Assembly: GCA_021730785.1 (NCBI GenBank)
Contig: JAKFWF010000027.1
Span: 1-64,000, forward strand
Length of the DNA stretch: 64,000 nt
Reading direction: 5' to 3'
Source of the DNA: Hyphomicrobiaceae bacterium
GTDB taxonomy: Bacteria > Pseudomonadota > Alphaproteobacteria > Rhizobiales > Hyphomicrobiaceae
Part shown: in pieces, positions 1 through 7,901 of the stretch
How the letters are laid out: every line of letters begins with the position of its first letter
Numbering within the stretch: the first letter of the stretch is position 1
Notes under the pieces: model-generated
The model's input: the letters and a program-made list of their open reading frames with translations, nothing else
Database searches by the model: none
What the model was told of the DNA's origin: nothing
Made by a program: the position numbers and the translations under genes

Positions 1-386
1 GCCTGTCCACGGGCCAGATGGAGGAGGTGGTCGCCCGCCACAAGGACGTGGCCGAGTGCGCCGTGGTCGGCGTCGCGGACGCGCTGAAGGGCCAGATCCC
101 GGCCGGCTTCGTCGTGCTGAATTCCGGCATCAACCGCCCGACCGCCGAGATCGAGGCGGAGGTGATCGCGCTGGTGCGCGACACCATCGGCCCGGTCGCA
201 GCCTTCAAGCAGGTGATGGTGGTGAAGCGGTTGCCCAAGACGCGGTCCGGCAAGGTGCTGCGCGCGACCATGCGGCAGCTGGCCGACGGCGAACTCGGCA
301 AGGTGCCGGCGACGATCGATGATCCCGCAGTGGTCGACGAGATCGCAGCAGTGCTGAAGGAGCGCGGAATGGCAGGTGGCAGGTGA
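1..386 (+). CDS. prpE: Propionyl-CoA synthetase-like acyl-CoA synthetase, 3' end only
   Basis: C-terminal part of an adenylate-forming acyl-CoA synthetase whose start lies outside the window. The frame is open from base 3, so the ATG at 18 is internal. The visible C-terminal AMP-binding subdomain begins LSTGQMEEVV, continues with ECAVVGVADALKGQIP, and contains the conserved lysine loop KTRSGKVLRATMR, whose Lys takes part in the adenylation half-reaction. The wording of these motifs is closest to propionyl-CoA synthetase (PrpE), which activates propionate with ATP and CoA. An acetyl-CoA synthetase relative cannot be excluded without the N-terminal substrate pocket. The gene ends cleanly with TGA, and about 215 bp without a gene follow. 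Confidence 0.75.
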   Translation, partial: LSTGQMEEVVARHKDVAECAVVGVADALKGQIPAGFVVLNSGINRPTAEIEAEVIALVRDTIGPVAAFKQVMVVKRLPKTRSGKVLRATMRQLADGELGKVPATIDDPAVVDEIAAVLKERGMAGGR

Positions 387-547
387 GGTCGCACGCGGAT
401 GTAACTTGCAAGCCATTGGCAGTGCTGTCACCGCCCGCTAGGTTTGGACAGCGGTGAGTCGCAGCCTGTTGTAACGCTAGGTCAGGCCATGAATGTTCAG
501 CGTTTAACCATGAGTGAAAACTCTGGCGCTTGCACTTGAAAAGGGAA

Positions 548-576
548 TTGCGCAAGTTCACTTTTCGTTCTATGAT
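548..576 (+). promoter_or_regulatory. Candidate sigma-70 promoter for the small protein/dGTPase pair
   Basis: A TTGCGC hexamer and a TATGAT hexamer are separated by 17 bp. The -10 element matches TATAAT at 5 of 6 positions and the -35 at 3 of 6. A transcript starting near 583 would leave a short leader with AAAAGG eight bases before the ATG at 602. This supports 602 over the longer upstream TTG start at 530. Prediction only. Confidence 0.4.
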
Positions 577-601
577 ACCTAGCTATGAAAAGGTGACAAG
601 C

Positions 602-820
602 ATGAGCGGCGATGATCAGGTCGAGACAACCATTTTCGATGTGCTCAAGCGCAGCAAGCAGCTGGACTTTCTGGACCTTGCTCAAAAAGTGTCGGCACTC
701 ACGCATAAGCCGTCCCGAGATATCGAGCGGATGCTTCGCAGCCTCTTGAAAACGCATAAATTGACCGAGAACGCGAGTTTTATGATTGAGGCAGCCAAGA
801 AAGAAAAAGTCCGGACTTGA
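602..820 (+). CDS. Small uncharacterised protein overlapping dGTPase (72 aa)
   Basis: I do not recognise this 72-residue protein. The ORF track starts it at a TTG at 530. I prefer ATG 602 because AAAAGG lies eight bases upstream and the predicted promoter's -10 element is at 571-576, inside the longer ORF. The sequence looks mostly helical and charged (TTIFDVLKRSKQLDFLDLAQ and a Lys-rich C-terminus ending KKEKVRT). It has no cysteines, signal peptide or membrane segment. Its 3' end overlaps the putative dGTPase start by 35 bp, so the two are probably co-translated, and a partner or regulatory role is the simplest inference. Base composition is visibly less GC-rich than in the flanking genes, a sign of transfer. 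Confidence 0.55.
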   Translation: MSGDDQVETTIFDVLKRSKQLDFLDLAQKVSALTHKPSRDIERMLRSLLKTHKLTENASFMIEAAKKEKVRT

Positions 821-2186
821 TGGTTCAACGTCGTGGACGGACCTGCACCGCTCCGAGCGTCGTCATGATGACGGGGAGCGCGATCAGCGCAGTGCTTTCC
901 AACGGGACCGGGATCGCATCCTGTATTCGTCGGCATTTCGCCGACTGGCCGGGGTCAGTCAAGTCGTCAGTGCCGACCATGTGGAGCCATTCCATAATCG
1001 ACTGACCCACACGGTCAAGGTCGCCCAACTTGGTCGGCGACTGGCAGAAACCTTGGAACGCGAACAACCCGAGTTGGCGTTGCGAGCCGGCCTCCACCCG
1101 GAAGTCGTTGAGGCTGCATGCTTTGCACACGACCTCGGCCATCCACCCTTCGGTCATGCTGGCGAAGACACGCTCAATACGCTGGTGGACGACGCTGGCG
1201 ACCCTGAAGGATATGAGGGTAATGCGCAGTCGTTTCGAATACTGACGAAGCTCGCACTGCGGTCACCGAACAGTGACGGACTGGACCTGTGCCGAGCCGT
1301 TCTTGTCGCAACCATCAAGTATCCCTGGTCGCACCGTTCGGCTCTGCGGCGGGGATCGAAGAAATTCGGGTATTACCGGTCAGAGGCGGACGATTACAAT
1401 TTCGCTCGGAGCTTTCATCAGCAAACCGAGGAGCGTACGCTCGAAGCGGCGATCATGGATTATGCAGATGACATCGCCTATTCAGTCCATGATTTAGAGG
1501 ACTTTCACCGCATCCGCGCATTTCCATGGCAGAGTTTTGCGCCGCGGCAGACCAGTCCCGAGATCGTCATTGACGAGCCGGTCGCCAGAGACTTGGTGCA
1601 GATCACCGTTCGAAGTTGGTATGGTGCGCCCGCTGACGTGCAGGAGCGCGTCCAGAAGGCCGCCAGTGTGGTTTTCAATTCAGTAAGAAAGTACCCCGAA
1701 ATCTATGATGAGCCTTATGACGGCACCCGGCTCCAGCGTATCGCCCTGCGGGATTGGACCTCGCAGACCATTCGCCGGTTCATGCGAGACTGCCATCCCA
1801 CGATCGTGCTGAACGACGCGGGTTTCCCGAGGCTACAACTCCATCCCGAAGCCGAAGCACAGATCCGATTTCTGAAGCAGATCACACGCTCGTTCATCAT
1901 CGAAGGACCGAGCATCTGCAGCCAGCAGCTCGGCCACGCGCGGATCGTTCGCGACGTTTATGCTGATGTCGTCGAAGAGATCAAGACGCATCGGTCGAAG
2001 GGCATGAAGCTGCGCATCATCCCGCGCCGATTCTTCCATCTCATCCAGGACAGCAAGGATGCTGTCACGAGTGCGCGATTGGCGGCTGATTGTCTGGCGA
2101 GCCTGACCGAGTGCGAGTTGATCAATTTTCATCGAAGATTGCGCGGTACCTACGCTGGATCAATCGCCGACCCGATCATAAGGTGA
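786..2186 (+). CDS. dgt: Deoxyguanosinetriphosphate triphosphohydrolase (dGTPase), HD superfamily
   Basis: HD-domain dNTP triphosphohydrolase, predicted to cleave dGTP to deoxyguanosine and triphosphate in the cytosol. The N-terminus has the family's RSAFQRDRDRILYSSAFRRL block. The metal-binding residues are present: a first His in NRLTHTVKVAQ, the HD pair in CFAHDLGHPPFGHAGE, and a later Asp in MDYADDIAYSVHDLEDFH. Length (466 aa) fits the family. No ATG or GTG occurs early in this frame, so the TTG at 786 is taken as start, inside the 3' end of the small upstream ORF. Lower GC and less biased codons than the neighbouring genes suggest acquisition. Many alphaproteobacteria carry a housekeeping dgt elsewhere, so this may be an accessory copy; that is inference. 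Confidence 0.85.
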   Translation: MRQPRKKKSGLDGSTSWTDLHRSERRHDDGERDQRSAFQRDRDRILYSSAFRRLAGVSQVVSADHVEPFHNRLTHTVKVAQLGRRLAETLEREQPELALRAGLHPEVVEAACFAHDLGHPPFGHAGEDTLNTLVDDAGDPEGYEGNAQSFRILTKLALRSPNSDGLDLCRAVLVATIKYPWSHRSALRRGSKKFGYYRSEADDYNFARSFHQQTEERTLEAAIMDYADDIAYSVHDLEDFHRIRAFPWQSFAPRQTSPEIVIDEPVARDLVQITVRSWYGAPADVQERVQKAASVVFNSVRKYPEIYDEPYDGTRLQRIALRDWTSQTIRRFMRDCHPTIVLNDAGFPRLQLHPEAEAQIRFLKQITRSFIIEGPSICSQQLGHARIVRDVYADVVEEIKTHRSKGMKLRIIPRRFFHLIQDSKDAVTSARLAADCLASLTECELINFHRRLRGTYAGSIADPIIR

Positions 2187-2224
2187 GTTGAGGGGCCGGT
2201 TCACAATGGCTCTCACGCGTCCCT

Positions 2225-2860
2225 TCAATACAGCGTTTTCGCCTGCCGCTCGGCGAGTGCTGCGTCGTAGGCGCTCGCATCGAAGGTGCTGCGATCGCCC
2301 TTGTGATCGCGCGCGGCAACGGTCAGCGTACCGGTCGAGGGCAGCGTGTGGCGCGGCACGTGATGGGCTGGATCCCAGAGCCGGGAACGGGTGATTGCCC
2401 GCGCGCATTGGAAGTAGACGGCCGCAACGGTGATGCGCAGCACCACGTTAGGTTCCCGCCCCTCGACCGCAAAGGACGCACGCAGGGCCGGGTCCGTGGT
2501 CAACTCGGCCCGCCCGTTGACGCGCAACGTCTCGCCGACGCCCGGGATCAGGAACAGCAGCGCGACGCGGGGATCGCGCACGATGTTGCGCAGACTGTCG
2601 ATGCGCTGGTTGCCGCGCCGGTCGGGCATCAGCAGCGTGCGCTCATCGACGACGCGAACGAGGCCGTGGGCATCGCCGCGCGGCGACGCATCGAGGCCTT
2701 CGGGGCCTGCCGTCGCCAGGATGCAGAACGGCGCCGCCTCGATCAACGCGCGGTAAGCGGCGTTGATCACCGGCAGTTCCTTGAGGACGGAGCCGAGCAC
2801 GGGCTGGCCATACAGCGCTTCCAGTTCGGCAATCGTCGTGACGGCGTGGGGATCAGTCAT
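2225..2860 (-). CDS. PPOX-type FMN-dependent flavoprotein
   Basis: Member of the pyridoxamine 5'-phosphate oxidase-like split-barrel flavoproteins, of the MSMEG_1061 type by overall wording. After a short helical N-terminus it shows FCILATAGPEGLDASPRGD, the family's strand-turn near the flavin site, then LLMPDRRGNQRIDSLRNIV and VALLFLIPGVGETLRVNG. Such proteins bind FMN or F420 and reduce or oxidise small molecules; the substrate is unknown. Start at 2860 is chosen over the GTG at 2896 because GGAG lies just upstream of ATG 2860. That gives 211 aa. It stands alone on the minus strand, divergent from the efflux operon. Confidence 0.8.
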   Translation of the reverse strand: MTDPHAVTTIAELEALYGQPVLGSVLKELPVINAAYRALIEAAPFCILATAGPEGLDASPRGDAHGLVRVVDERTLLMPDRRGNQRIDSLRNIVRDPRVALLFLIPGVGETLRVNGRAELTTDPALRASFAVEGREPNVVLRITVAAVYFQCARAITRSRLWDPAHHVPRHTLPSTGTLTVAARDHKGDRSTFDASAYDAALAERQAKTLY

Positions 2861-3165
2861 AGCGGGCTCCTTCGAAATGCCGATCCAAAATCGCACGTGG
2901 GGCGAGGCGCTGTCACCTTCGGTCGCACCACGGCGAGGCGCTGGATCTGGTAAAATCTGGCGACCTACTGCGTGAACGGCATCTTCAGGCCCTGTTCACG
3001 GTGGCAAGCGCACCTTCGTGCCTCGCTTAAGGCCCACTTTGGGCCTAGATTCGCCTTTGAAGACGTTGCCGAAACGTCATCGACGGGGATGCTGTCCGCG
3101 CACCGTTTTACTGGTGTAGGCTGTACTATCCGTCCGGTTGTCGCCAGGAGAGCTGAAGGACCGCC
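2861..3165. other. Intergenic region between PPOX gene and mdtABC
   Basis: About 305 bp without a convincing gene between two divergently transcribed units, so it must carry both promoters. The only distinct structure seen is the perfect dyad at 3030-3046, listed separately. ORFs reported across this stretch are antisense extensions with no ribosome binding site or recognisable protein. Confidence 0.6.
3030..3046. repeat. Perfect inverted repeat upstream of mdtA
   Basis: AGGCCCA-CTT-TGGGCCT is a perfect 7+7 bp dyad with a 3-bp centre, 120 bp before the mdtA start. It could be an operator for a dimeric regulator of the efflux operon or a small hairpin. No T-tract follows, so it does not look like a terminator. 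Confidence 0.45.
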
Positions 3166-4500
3166 ATGAGCAAGCTGCGTCGCGCCATTGTGACGGTGTT
3201 CGCCACCCTGCTGATCGGCGGGACGGTGGCGGCCATCCTGTCGCGCCCCGCGCCGGCGCCGTTGAAAAGCGGACGCTTTGCTGGCAACGATGGTCCCGTG
3301 CCCGTGCGGATCGCCGGCGCCGTGACGGCCGACGTACCGGTCTACCTCGAAACAGTCGGCACGGCGCGCGCCCTGAGCACGGTCGCGGTGCAGCCACAGG
3401 TCGGCGGCAAGCTGATGGAGGTGGCGTTCAAGGAAGGCCAGACGGTCGAGAAGGGGCAGGTTCTGGCCCGCATCGATCCGGCGACCTTCCGCGCCCAGCT
3501 GGAACAGGCGCAAGCCAAGAAGACCCAAGACGAAGCGCAACTCGCCAATGCCAAGCTCGACATGGAACGCTATGAGCGCATTCCGGGCACCATTGCCGTG
3601 AAGACGGTCGATACCCAGCGTGCCCTCGTCGCTCAGCTGACCAGCCAAGTCGCATCCAGCAAGGCGGCCGTCGAGCAGGCGCAGGTGCAACTTGCCTTCA
3701 CCAATGTCATCGCGCCGGCATCGGGCCGCACCGGCATCCGCCAGGTGGACGAGGGCAACATCGTCAGTGGTTCGGGCCAGACCCTCGTCACGATCACCCA
3801 GGTGCAGCCGATCGCGGTGCAGTTCAACCTGCCGCAGCAGCAGCTGGCGCAGGTGAACCGGGCCATGGCGAGCGGCCCGATCGTGGTCGAGGCCATGGAA
3901 GCCGACAACAAGACGGTGCTCGATCGCGGCCGCCTGCTGGTCGTCGACAACCAGGTCGACCAGACCACCGGCACCGTGAAAATGAAGGCGGAATTCCCCA
4001 ACGCCACGCTGCAGCAGTGGCCGGGCCAGTTTGTCGGCGTGCGCGTTCTGATCGAGACGCTGGGCCAGGTCGTCACCGTGCCGACAGCCGCCGTGCAGCG
4101 CGGTCCGGCCGGCACGTTCGTCTATGTCATGGGTGAGGGCGACAAGGTCACCTCGCGCGCCGTCACGGTGCCGCAGCAGGACGACGTGCGCGCGGTTCTT
4201 GCCGGCGGCGTACAGGCCGGCGACCGCGTCGTCACCAGCGGGTTTGCGCGGTTGAAGGATGGCGTCCAGGTGACGGCCGTGACGACCGAGCAGCTCGAAG
4301 CCGCACCGGTCGCACCCAAGCGCGAGAGCCCGCGCGGCGAAGGCAGGAAGGGCGGCGAAGGCCGCAAGAAGCGTGAGCAGACGCCGCAGCCGTCGGCCAC
4401 GGCGCCAGATACGGCCGTTCCCGATGTCGCTCCCACGACCCCTCCACCAGCCGCACCGAGCCGCCGTGCCCAGCAGGCGCCGCAGGCATCGCCGCAATGA
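3166..4500 (+). CDS. mdtA: RND efflux periplasmic adaptor (membrane fusion protein), MdtA-like
   Basis: Periplasmic adaptor that links an inner-membrane RND pump to an outer-membrane channel. Residues about 8-27 form an N-terminal membrane or signal segment. The lipoyl-like hairpin halves follow (QPQVGGKLMEVAFKEGQTV and later FTNVIAPASGRTGIRQVDEG), flanking a coiled-coil rich in Gln, Ala and Lys (residues about 105-175). Beta-barrel and membrane-proximal domains come next. The last 60 residues are a low-complexity tail rich in Pro, Arg, Lys and Ala, longer than usual. The gene shares an ATGA overlap with the pump gene behind it. The presence of two different pump subunits downstream matches the MdtABC arrangement. 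No outer-membrane channel gene is in the window. Confidence 0.88.
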   Translation: MSKLRRAIVTVFATLLIGGTVAAILSRPAPAPLKSGRFAGNDGPVPVRIAGAVTADVPVYLETVGTARALSTVAVQPQVGGKLMEVAFKEGQTVEKGQVLARIDPATFRAQLEQAQAKKTQDEAQLANAKLDMERYERIPGTIAVKTVDTQRALVAQLTSQVASSKAAVEQAQVQLAFTNVIAPASGRTGIRQVDEGNIVSGSGQTLVTITQVQPIAVQFNLPQQQLAQVNRAMASGPIVVEAMEADNKTVLDRGRLLVVDNQVDQTTGTVKMKAEFPNATLQQWPGQFVGVRVLIETLGQVVTVPTAAVQRGPAGTFVYVMGEGDKVTSRAVTVPQQDDVRAVLAGGVQAGDRVVTSGFARLKDGVQVTAVTTEQLEAAPVAPKRESPRGEGRKGGEGRKKREQTPQPSATAPDTAVPDVAPTTPPPAAPSRRAQQAPQASPQ

Positions 4501-7500
4501 GCGAGCGCCCCGCAGCGTCTGGCGATGACACCTCACTCGCTTTGAACGTATCGGGCCCGTTCATCCGCCGGCCGATCGCAACCTCGCTGCTCGGCATCGC
4601 AATCCTGCTCGGCGGCGCGCTCGGCTACTGGGGGCTGCCGGTTTCGGCGCTGCCGCAGGTCGATTTCCCGACCATCCAGGTCACGACGCAGCTGCCCGGC
4701 GCCAACCCGGATACGATGGCAGCCCTCGTCACGTCGCCGCTGGAACGCCAGTTCGGCCGCACCCCGTCCCTCGCGACAATGACCTCGTCGTCGTCGTTCG
4801 GCGTCAGCCAGATCACCCTGCAGTTCGAGTTGAACCGCGACATCGACGCCGCCGCCCAGGACGTGCAGTCGGCGATCAATGCGGCCGGCTCCACGCTGCC
4901 GCGCAACCTGCCCTATCCGCCGACCTACACGAAGGTGAACCCGGCCGACGCGCCGATCGTCACCCTGGCACTGACCTCGCCGTCGATCGCCATCCGCCAG
5001 GTGTCGGACATTGCCGACACGCTGCTCGGGCCCCGGCTCAGCCAGCTGACCGGCGTCGGCAAGGTGTCGGTGCAGGGCGGCATCCGGCCGGCGGTGCGGA
5101 TCAGGGCTGACCTCTCGCGCCTCGCCTCCTACAACATCGCGATGGCCGACCTGCGTGCGCTGATCGTCGGCGCCAATGTGTCCGGCCCCAAGGGCTCGCT
5201 CGACGGCGCGTTCCAGTCCTACACCATTGCGGCCAACGACCAGATCGGCTCGGCCGCGCAGTACAAGTCGCTGGTGCTGGCCTATCGCGGCGGCTCGCCG
5301 GTGATGCTGGCCGACGTGGCCGAGGTGATCGACGGGCTCGAAAACAACAAGGTCGGCGGCTGGTACCAGGGCCAGCCGGCCGTCGTCATCGACATCCAGC
5401 GCCAGCCTGGTGCCAACGTGATCCAGACCGTCGACCGCATCATGGCGGAATTGCCGCGCCTGAAGCGGGCGATCCCGGCCGATGTAACCCTGACCGTGGT
5501 GCACGACCGCACGGGCACCATCCGCGCCTCCGTCAACGACGTGCAGTTCACGCTCGTCCTCAGCGTCGCGCTGGTGGTGCTGGTGGTGCTGCTGTTCCTG
5601 CGCACGGTGCGGGCGACGATCATCGCCGGCGTCGCGCTGCCGCTATCGCTGATCGCGACCTTCGGCGTCATGTGGCTCGCCGGCTTCAGCCTCGACAACC
5701 TGTCGCTGATGGCGCTCACCATCGGCACCGGCTTCGTCGTCGACGATGCGATCGTCATGATCGAGAACATCGTGCGCCACATCGAGCGCGGCGAGCGGCC
5801 GTTCGAGGCGGCCATCAACGGCGCGCGCGAAATCGGCTTCACGGTGATCTCGCTCACGCTGTCGCTGATCGCGGTGTTCATCCCGCTGCTGTTCATGAGC
5901 GGCCTCGTCGGCCGCATGTTCCGCGAGTTCGCCCTCACCTTGACGATCGCGGTGGTGGTGTCGGCGGTGGTGTCGCTCACGCTGACGCCGATGATGTGCG
6001 CCAAGCTGTTGAAGAAGGGCCCCGTCGAGCCGTCGAAACCCGGCCTCGCCACGCGGATGATCGATCGGACGGTCGAGCGCTACCACACCAGCTTGCTGTG
6101 GGTGTTGCGGCACCAGACCGCGACGCTGCTGCTGACCCTTGCAACCCTGCTGGCCACGATCTGGCTGTACGCCGTCATGCCGAAGGGGTTCTTGCCCAGC
6201 CAGGACACGGGCCTCATCACCGCCGTGATGGAAGCCGGCCCCGAGGTCTCCTTCGCCCAGATGTCGAGGCTGCAGGGCGAGGTGCTCGCGGCAATCAAGG
6301 GCGACGCCGACGTGTCGGGCACCGTGTCCGTGGTCGGCGTCAGCCCGCTCAATGCAACACCGAACGTCGCCCGCCTGACGATCGCGCTGAAACCGCGCAG
6401 CGAGCGCAAGGCGGTGGTCGCCGACATCATTCCGCGACTGCAGGCGCTGGTGGCGCCGATCCCGGGCGTGCGGCTGTACTTCCAGCCGGTGCAGGACATC
6501 CAGATCAGCACCCGCTCGTCGCGCGCCCAGTACCAGTACACGCTGACCGGCACCGACACGGCCGACGTCAACCTGTGGGCCGGCAGGCTCGCCGAGCGCC
6601 TCGGCCGCGAGACCGTGCTGCGCGACGTCGCATCCGAAGCCCAGGAGGGCGGGCTTCGTGCCTTCGTCAAGGTCGACCGTGAAGTGGCCGGCCGCCTCGG
6701 TGTCTCCATGCAGGCCGTCACCGATGCGCTGAACGACGCCTTCGGCCAGCGCCAGATCTCGACCATCTACGAGCAATCGAACCAGTACCGTGTCATACTG
6801 GAGGCGTTGCCGCGCTACCAGCTCGATCCGGGCACGCTGTCGACCCTTTATGTGGGTGCGGCCGGCGGCGCCCAGGTGCCGCTCAGCGCCTTCGCCCGCG
6901 TCGAACGCACGACCGCCCCGCTTGCCATCGCACACCAGGAGCAGTTTCCGGCGGTGACGCTGAGCTTCAATCTCGGCTCCGGCGGTTCGCTAGGCAAAGC
7001 GGTGGAAGTCATCCGCGCGGCGGAAGCCGACATCGGCATGCCGCCATCCGTGGTCGGCAGCTTCTTTGGCGATGCGTCGGAGTTCTCGAAGTCGCTCGCC
7101 AACCAGCCCTGGCTGATCCTGGCTGCCACGATCGCGATCTACATCGTGCTCGGCATCCTGTACGAGAGTTTCATCCACCCGATCACGATTCTGTCGACCC
7201 TGCCGTCGGCCGGCGTCGGCGCGCTGCTGGCCCTGCTGCTGACCGGCCACGATCTGTCGGTCGTTGGCCTGATCGGCATCATCCTGCTGATGGGCATCGT
7301 CAAAAAGAACGCGATCATGATGATCGACTTCGCACTGGAAGCCGAGCGCGGCCGCGGGCTGTCGCCGCGGGACGCCATCATCGAGGCCTGTCTGCTGCGC
7401 TTCCGCCCGATCATGATGACGACGCTCGCGGCCCTGTTCGGCGCGCTGCCGCTGGCGCTCGAAGGCGGCACCGGTTCGGAGCTGCGCAACCCGCTCGGCA

Positions 7501-7634
7501 TCTCGATCGTCGGTGGGCTCGTGCTGTCGCAGCTCCTGACCCTCTACACGACGCCGGTGATCTACCTCGCGCTCGAGCGCGTCGGCGCGCGTGTTTCGGC
7601 CATGTTCCAAGCCAGCCCCCAGGCGGCGGAGTAG
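4497..7634 (+). CDS. mdtB: RND efflux pump inner-membrane subunit, MdtB-like
   Basis: Large (1045 aa) HAE1-type RND transporter, a proton-driven multidrug exporter of the inner membrane. It begins with the family's PFIRRPIATSLLGIA motif in the first membrane helix. The paired Asp residues of helix 4 that carry protons are visible in GFVVDDAIVMIENI, and the helix-10 Lys in GIVKKNAIMMIDFA. Two large periplasmic loops and twelve membrane spans fit the length. ATGA overlap with mdtA indicates coupled translation. MdtB in Escherichia coli works as a heterotrimer with MdtC, and a second RND gene follows here. Its stop codon lies only 5 bp before an ATG that originally belonged to mdtC, as discussed under the insertion. 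Confidence 0.92.
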   Translation: MSERPAASGDDTSLALNVSGPFIRRPIATSLLGIAILLGGALGYWGLPVSALPQVDFPTIQVTTQLPGANPDTMAALVTSPLERQFGRTPSLATMTSSSSFGVSQITLQFELNRDIDAAAQDVQSAINAAGSTLPRNLPYPPTYTKVNPADAPIVTLALTSPSIAIRQVSDIADTLLGPRLSQLTGVGKVSVQGGIRPAVRIRADLSRLASYNIAMADLRALIVGANVSGPKGSLDGAFQSYTIAANDQIGSAAQYKSLVLAYRGGSPVMLADVAEVIDGLENNKVGGWYQGQPAVVIDIQRQPGANVIQTVDRIMAELPRLKRAIPADVTLTVVHDRTGTIRASVNDVQFTLVLSVALVVLVVLLFLRTVRATIIAGVALPLSLIATFGVMWLAGFSLDNLSLMALTIGTGFVVDDAIVMIENIVRHIERGERPFEAAINGAREIGFTVISLTLSLIAVFIPLLFMSGLVGRMFREFALTLTIAVVVSAVVSLTLTPMMCAKLLKKGPVEPSKPGLATRMIDRTVERYHTSLLWVLRHQTATLLLTLATLLATIWLYAVMPKGFLPSQDTGLITAVMEAGPEVSFAQMSRLQGEVLAAIKGDADVSGTVSVVGVSPLNATPNVARLTIALKPRSERKAVVADIIPRLQALVAPIPGVRLYFQPVQDIQISTRSSRAQYQYTLTGTDTADVNLWAGRLAERLGRETVLRDVASEAQEGGLRAFVKVDREVAGRLGVSMQAVTDALNDAFGQRQISTIYEQSNQYRVILEALPRYQLDPGTLSTLYVGAAGGAQVPLSAFARVERTTAPLAIAHQEQFPAVTLSFNLGSGGSLGKAVEVIRAAEADIGMPPSVVGSFFGDASEFSKSLANQPWLILAATIAIYIVLGILYESFIHPITILSTLPSAGVGALLALLLTGHDLSVVGLIGIILLMGIVKKNAIMMIDFALEAERGRGLSPRDAIIEACLLRFRPIMMTTLAALFGALPLALEGGTGSELRNPLGISIVGGLVLSQLLTLYTTPVIYLALERVGARVSAMFQASPQAAE

Positions 7635-7656
7635 GCGTCATGAACATCGCCCTCCC
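7635..7656 (+). repeat. Left copy of 22-bp direct repeat flanking the mdtB/mdtC insertion
   Basis: GCGTCATGAACATCGCCCTCCC occurs here and again at 7880-7901. It includes the ATG and first codons (Met-Asn-Ile-Ala-Leu-Pro) of mdtC. This copy keeps the good ribosome binding site (GGCGGAG just before the mdtB stop), so it is probably the ancestral start. Confidence 0.9.
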
Positions 7657-7888
7657 AGGCATTCGCTCTAAGGGCGACCCCGTTTGGCCGGCCGTCGCCG
7701 TAGGTTGGGTCAAGCGCCTTTGCGCGACCCAACAGAAAAATGCGCGAAGCACGATACCTTTCGAGCGCTGCGCGCGCTCTGCTCTGTTGGGTCGCGCCGC
7801 GCTGCGCGCTTGCTTGACCCAACCTACGGCCGTCCGCGCGGAAACGAAGATCAGTGCGGACCGCGCCACGAATCGAGCTGCGTCATGA
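7640..7888 (+). CDS. 82-codon ORF created by insertion, coupled to mdtC by ATGA
   Basis: This ORF uses the duplicated mdtC start codon and its strong ribosome binding site, reads through the whole insertion without a stop, and ends at TGA 7886-7888, overlapping the mdtC ATG at 7885. The peptide after MNIALP is Arg/Ala/Lys-rich and unlike any family I know, so it is probably not functional as a protein. Its likely effect is to carry ribosomes from mdtB to mdtC, whose own start has only a weak Shine-Dalgarno. Whether it is translated is untested. Confidence 0.35.
   Translation: MNIALPGIRSKGDPVWPAVAVGWVKRLCATQQKNARSTIPFERCARSALLGRAALRACLTQPTAVRAETKISADRATNRAAS
7697..7830. repeat. Paired REP-like (BIME-type) palindromic element between mdtB and mdtC
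   Basis: The element is bounded by a perfect 19-bp inverted repeat, GCCGTAGGTTGGGTCAAGC (7697-7715) and its complement (7812-7830). Inside it is a second perfect 13-bp pair, GCGCGACCCAACA (7722-7734) and complement (7785-7797). Each half can also fold alone: GTTGGGTC with GACCCAAC at 7704-7711/7726-7733 and at 7786-7793/7816-7823. Two mirrored hairpins around a spacer is the layout of bacterial interspersed mosaic elements, normally dispersed by RAYT-type TnpA-REP transposases. No transposase is in the window. Confidence 0.8.
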
Positions 7889-7901
7889 ACATCGCCCTCC
7901 C
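7880..7901 (+). repeat. Right copy of 22-bp direct repeat at the true mdtC start
   Basis: Identical to 7635-7656. The distance between copies is 245 bp, which equals the size of the inserted or duplicated stretch. Here the ATG continues into a normal RND N-terminus, whereas after the left copy the frame enters the insertion. Confidence 0.9.

Noticed and set aside
2965-4536. 523-codon minus-strand ORF over mdtA
   Set aside because: Low-complexity Arg/Leu/Gly content and no family resemblance; mdtA on the plus strand is well supported.
7684-7884. Upstream TTG start for mdtC giving a 67-residue extension
   Set aside because: The extension is encoded by the palindromic insertion and is absent from RND proteins; ATG 7885 starts the conserved first helix.
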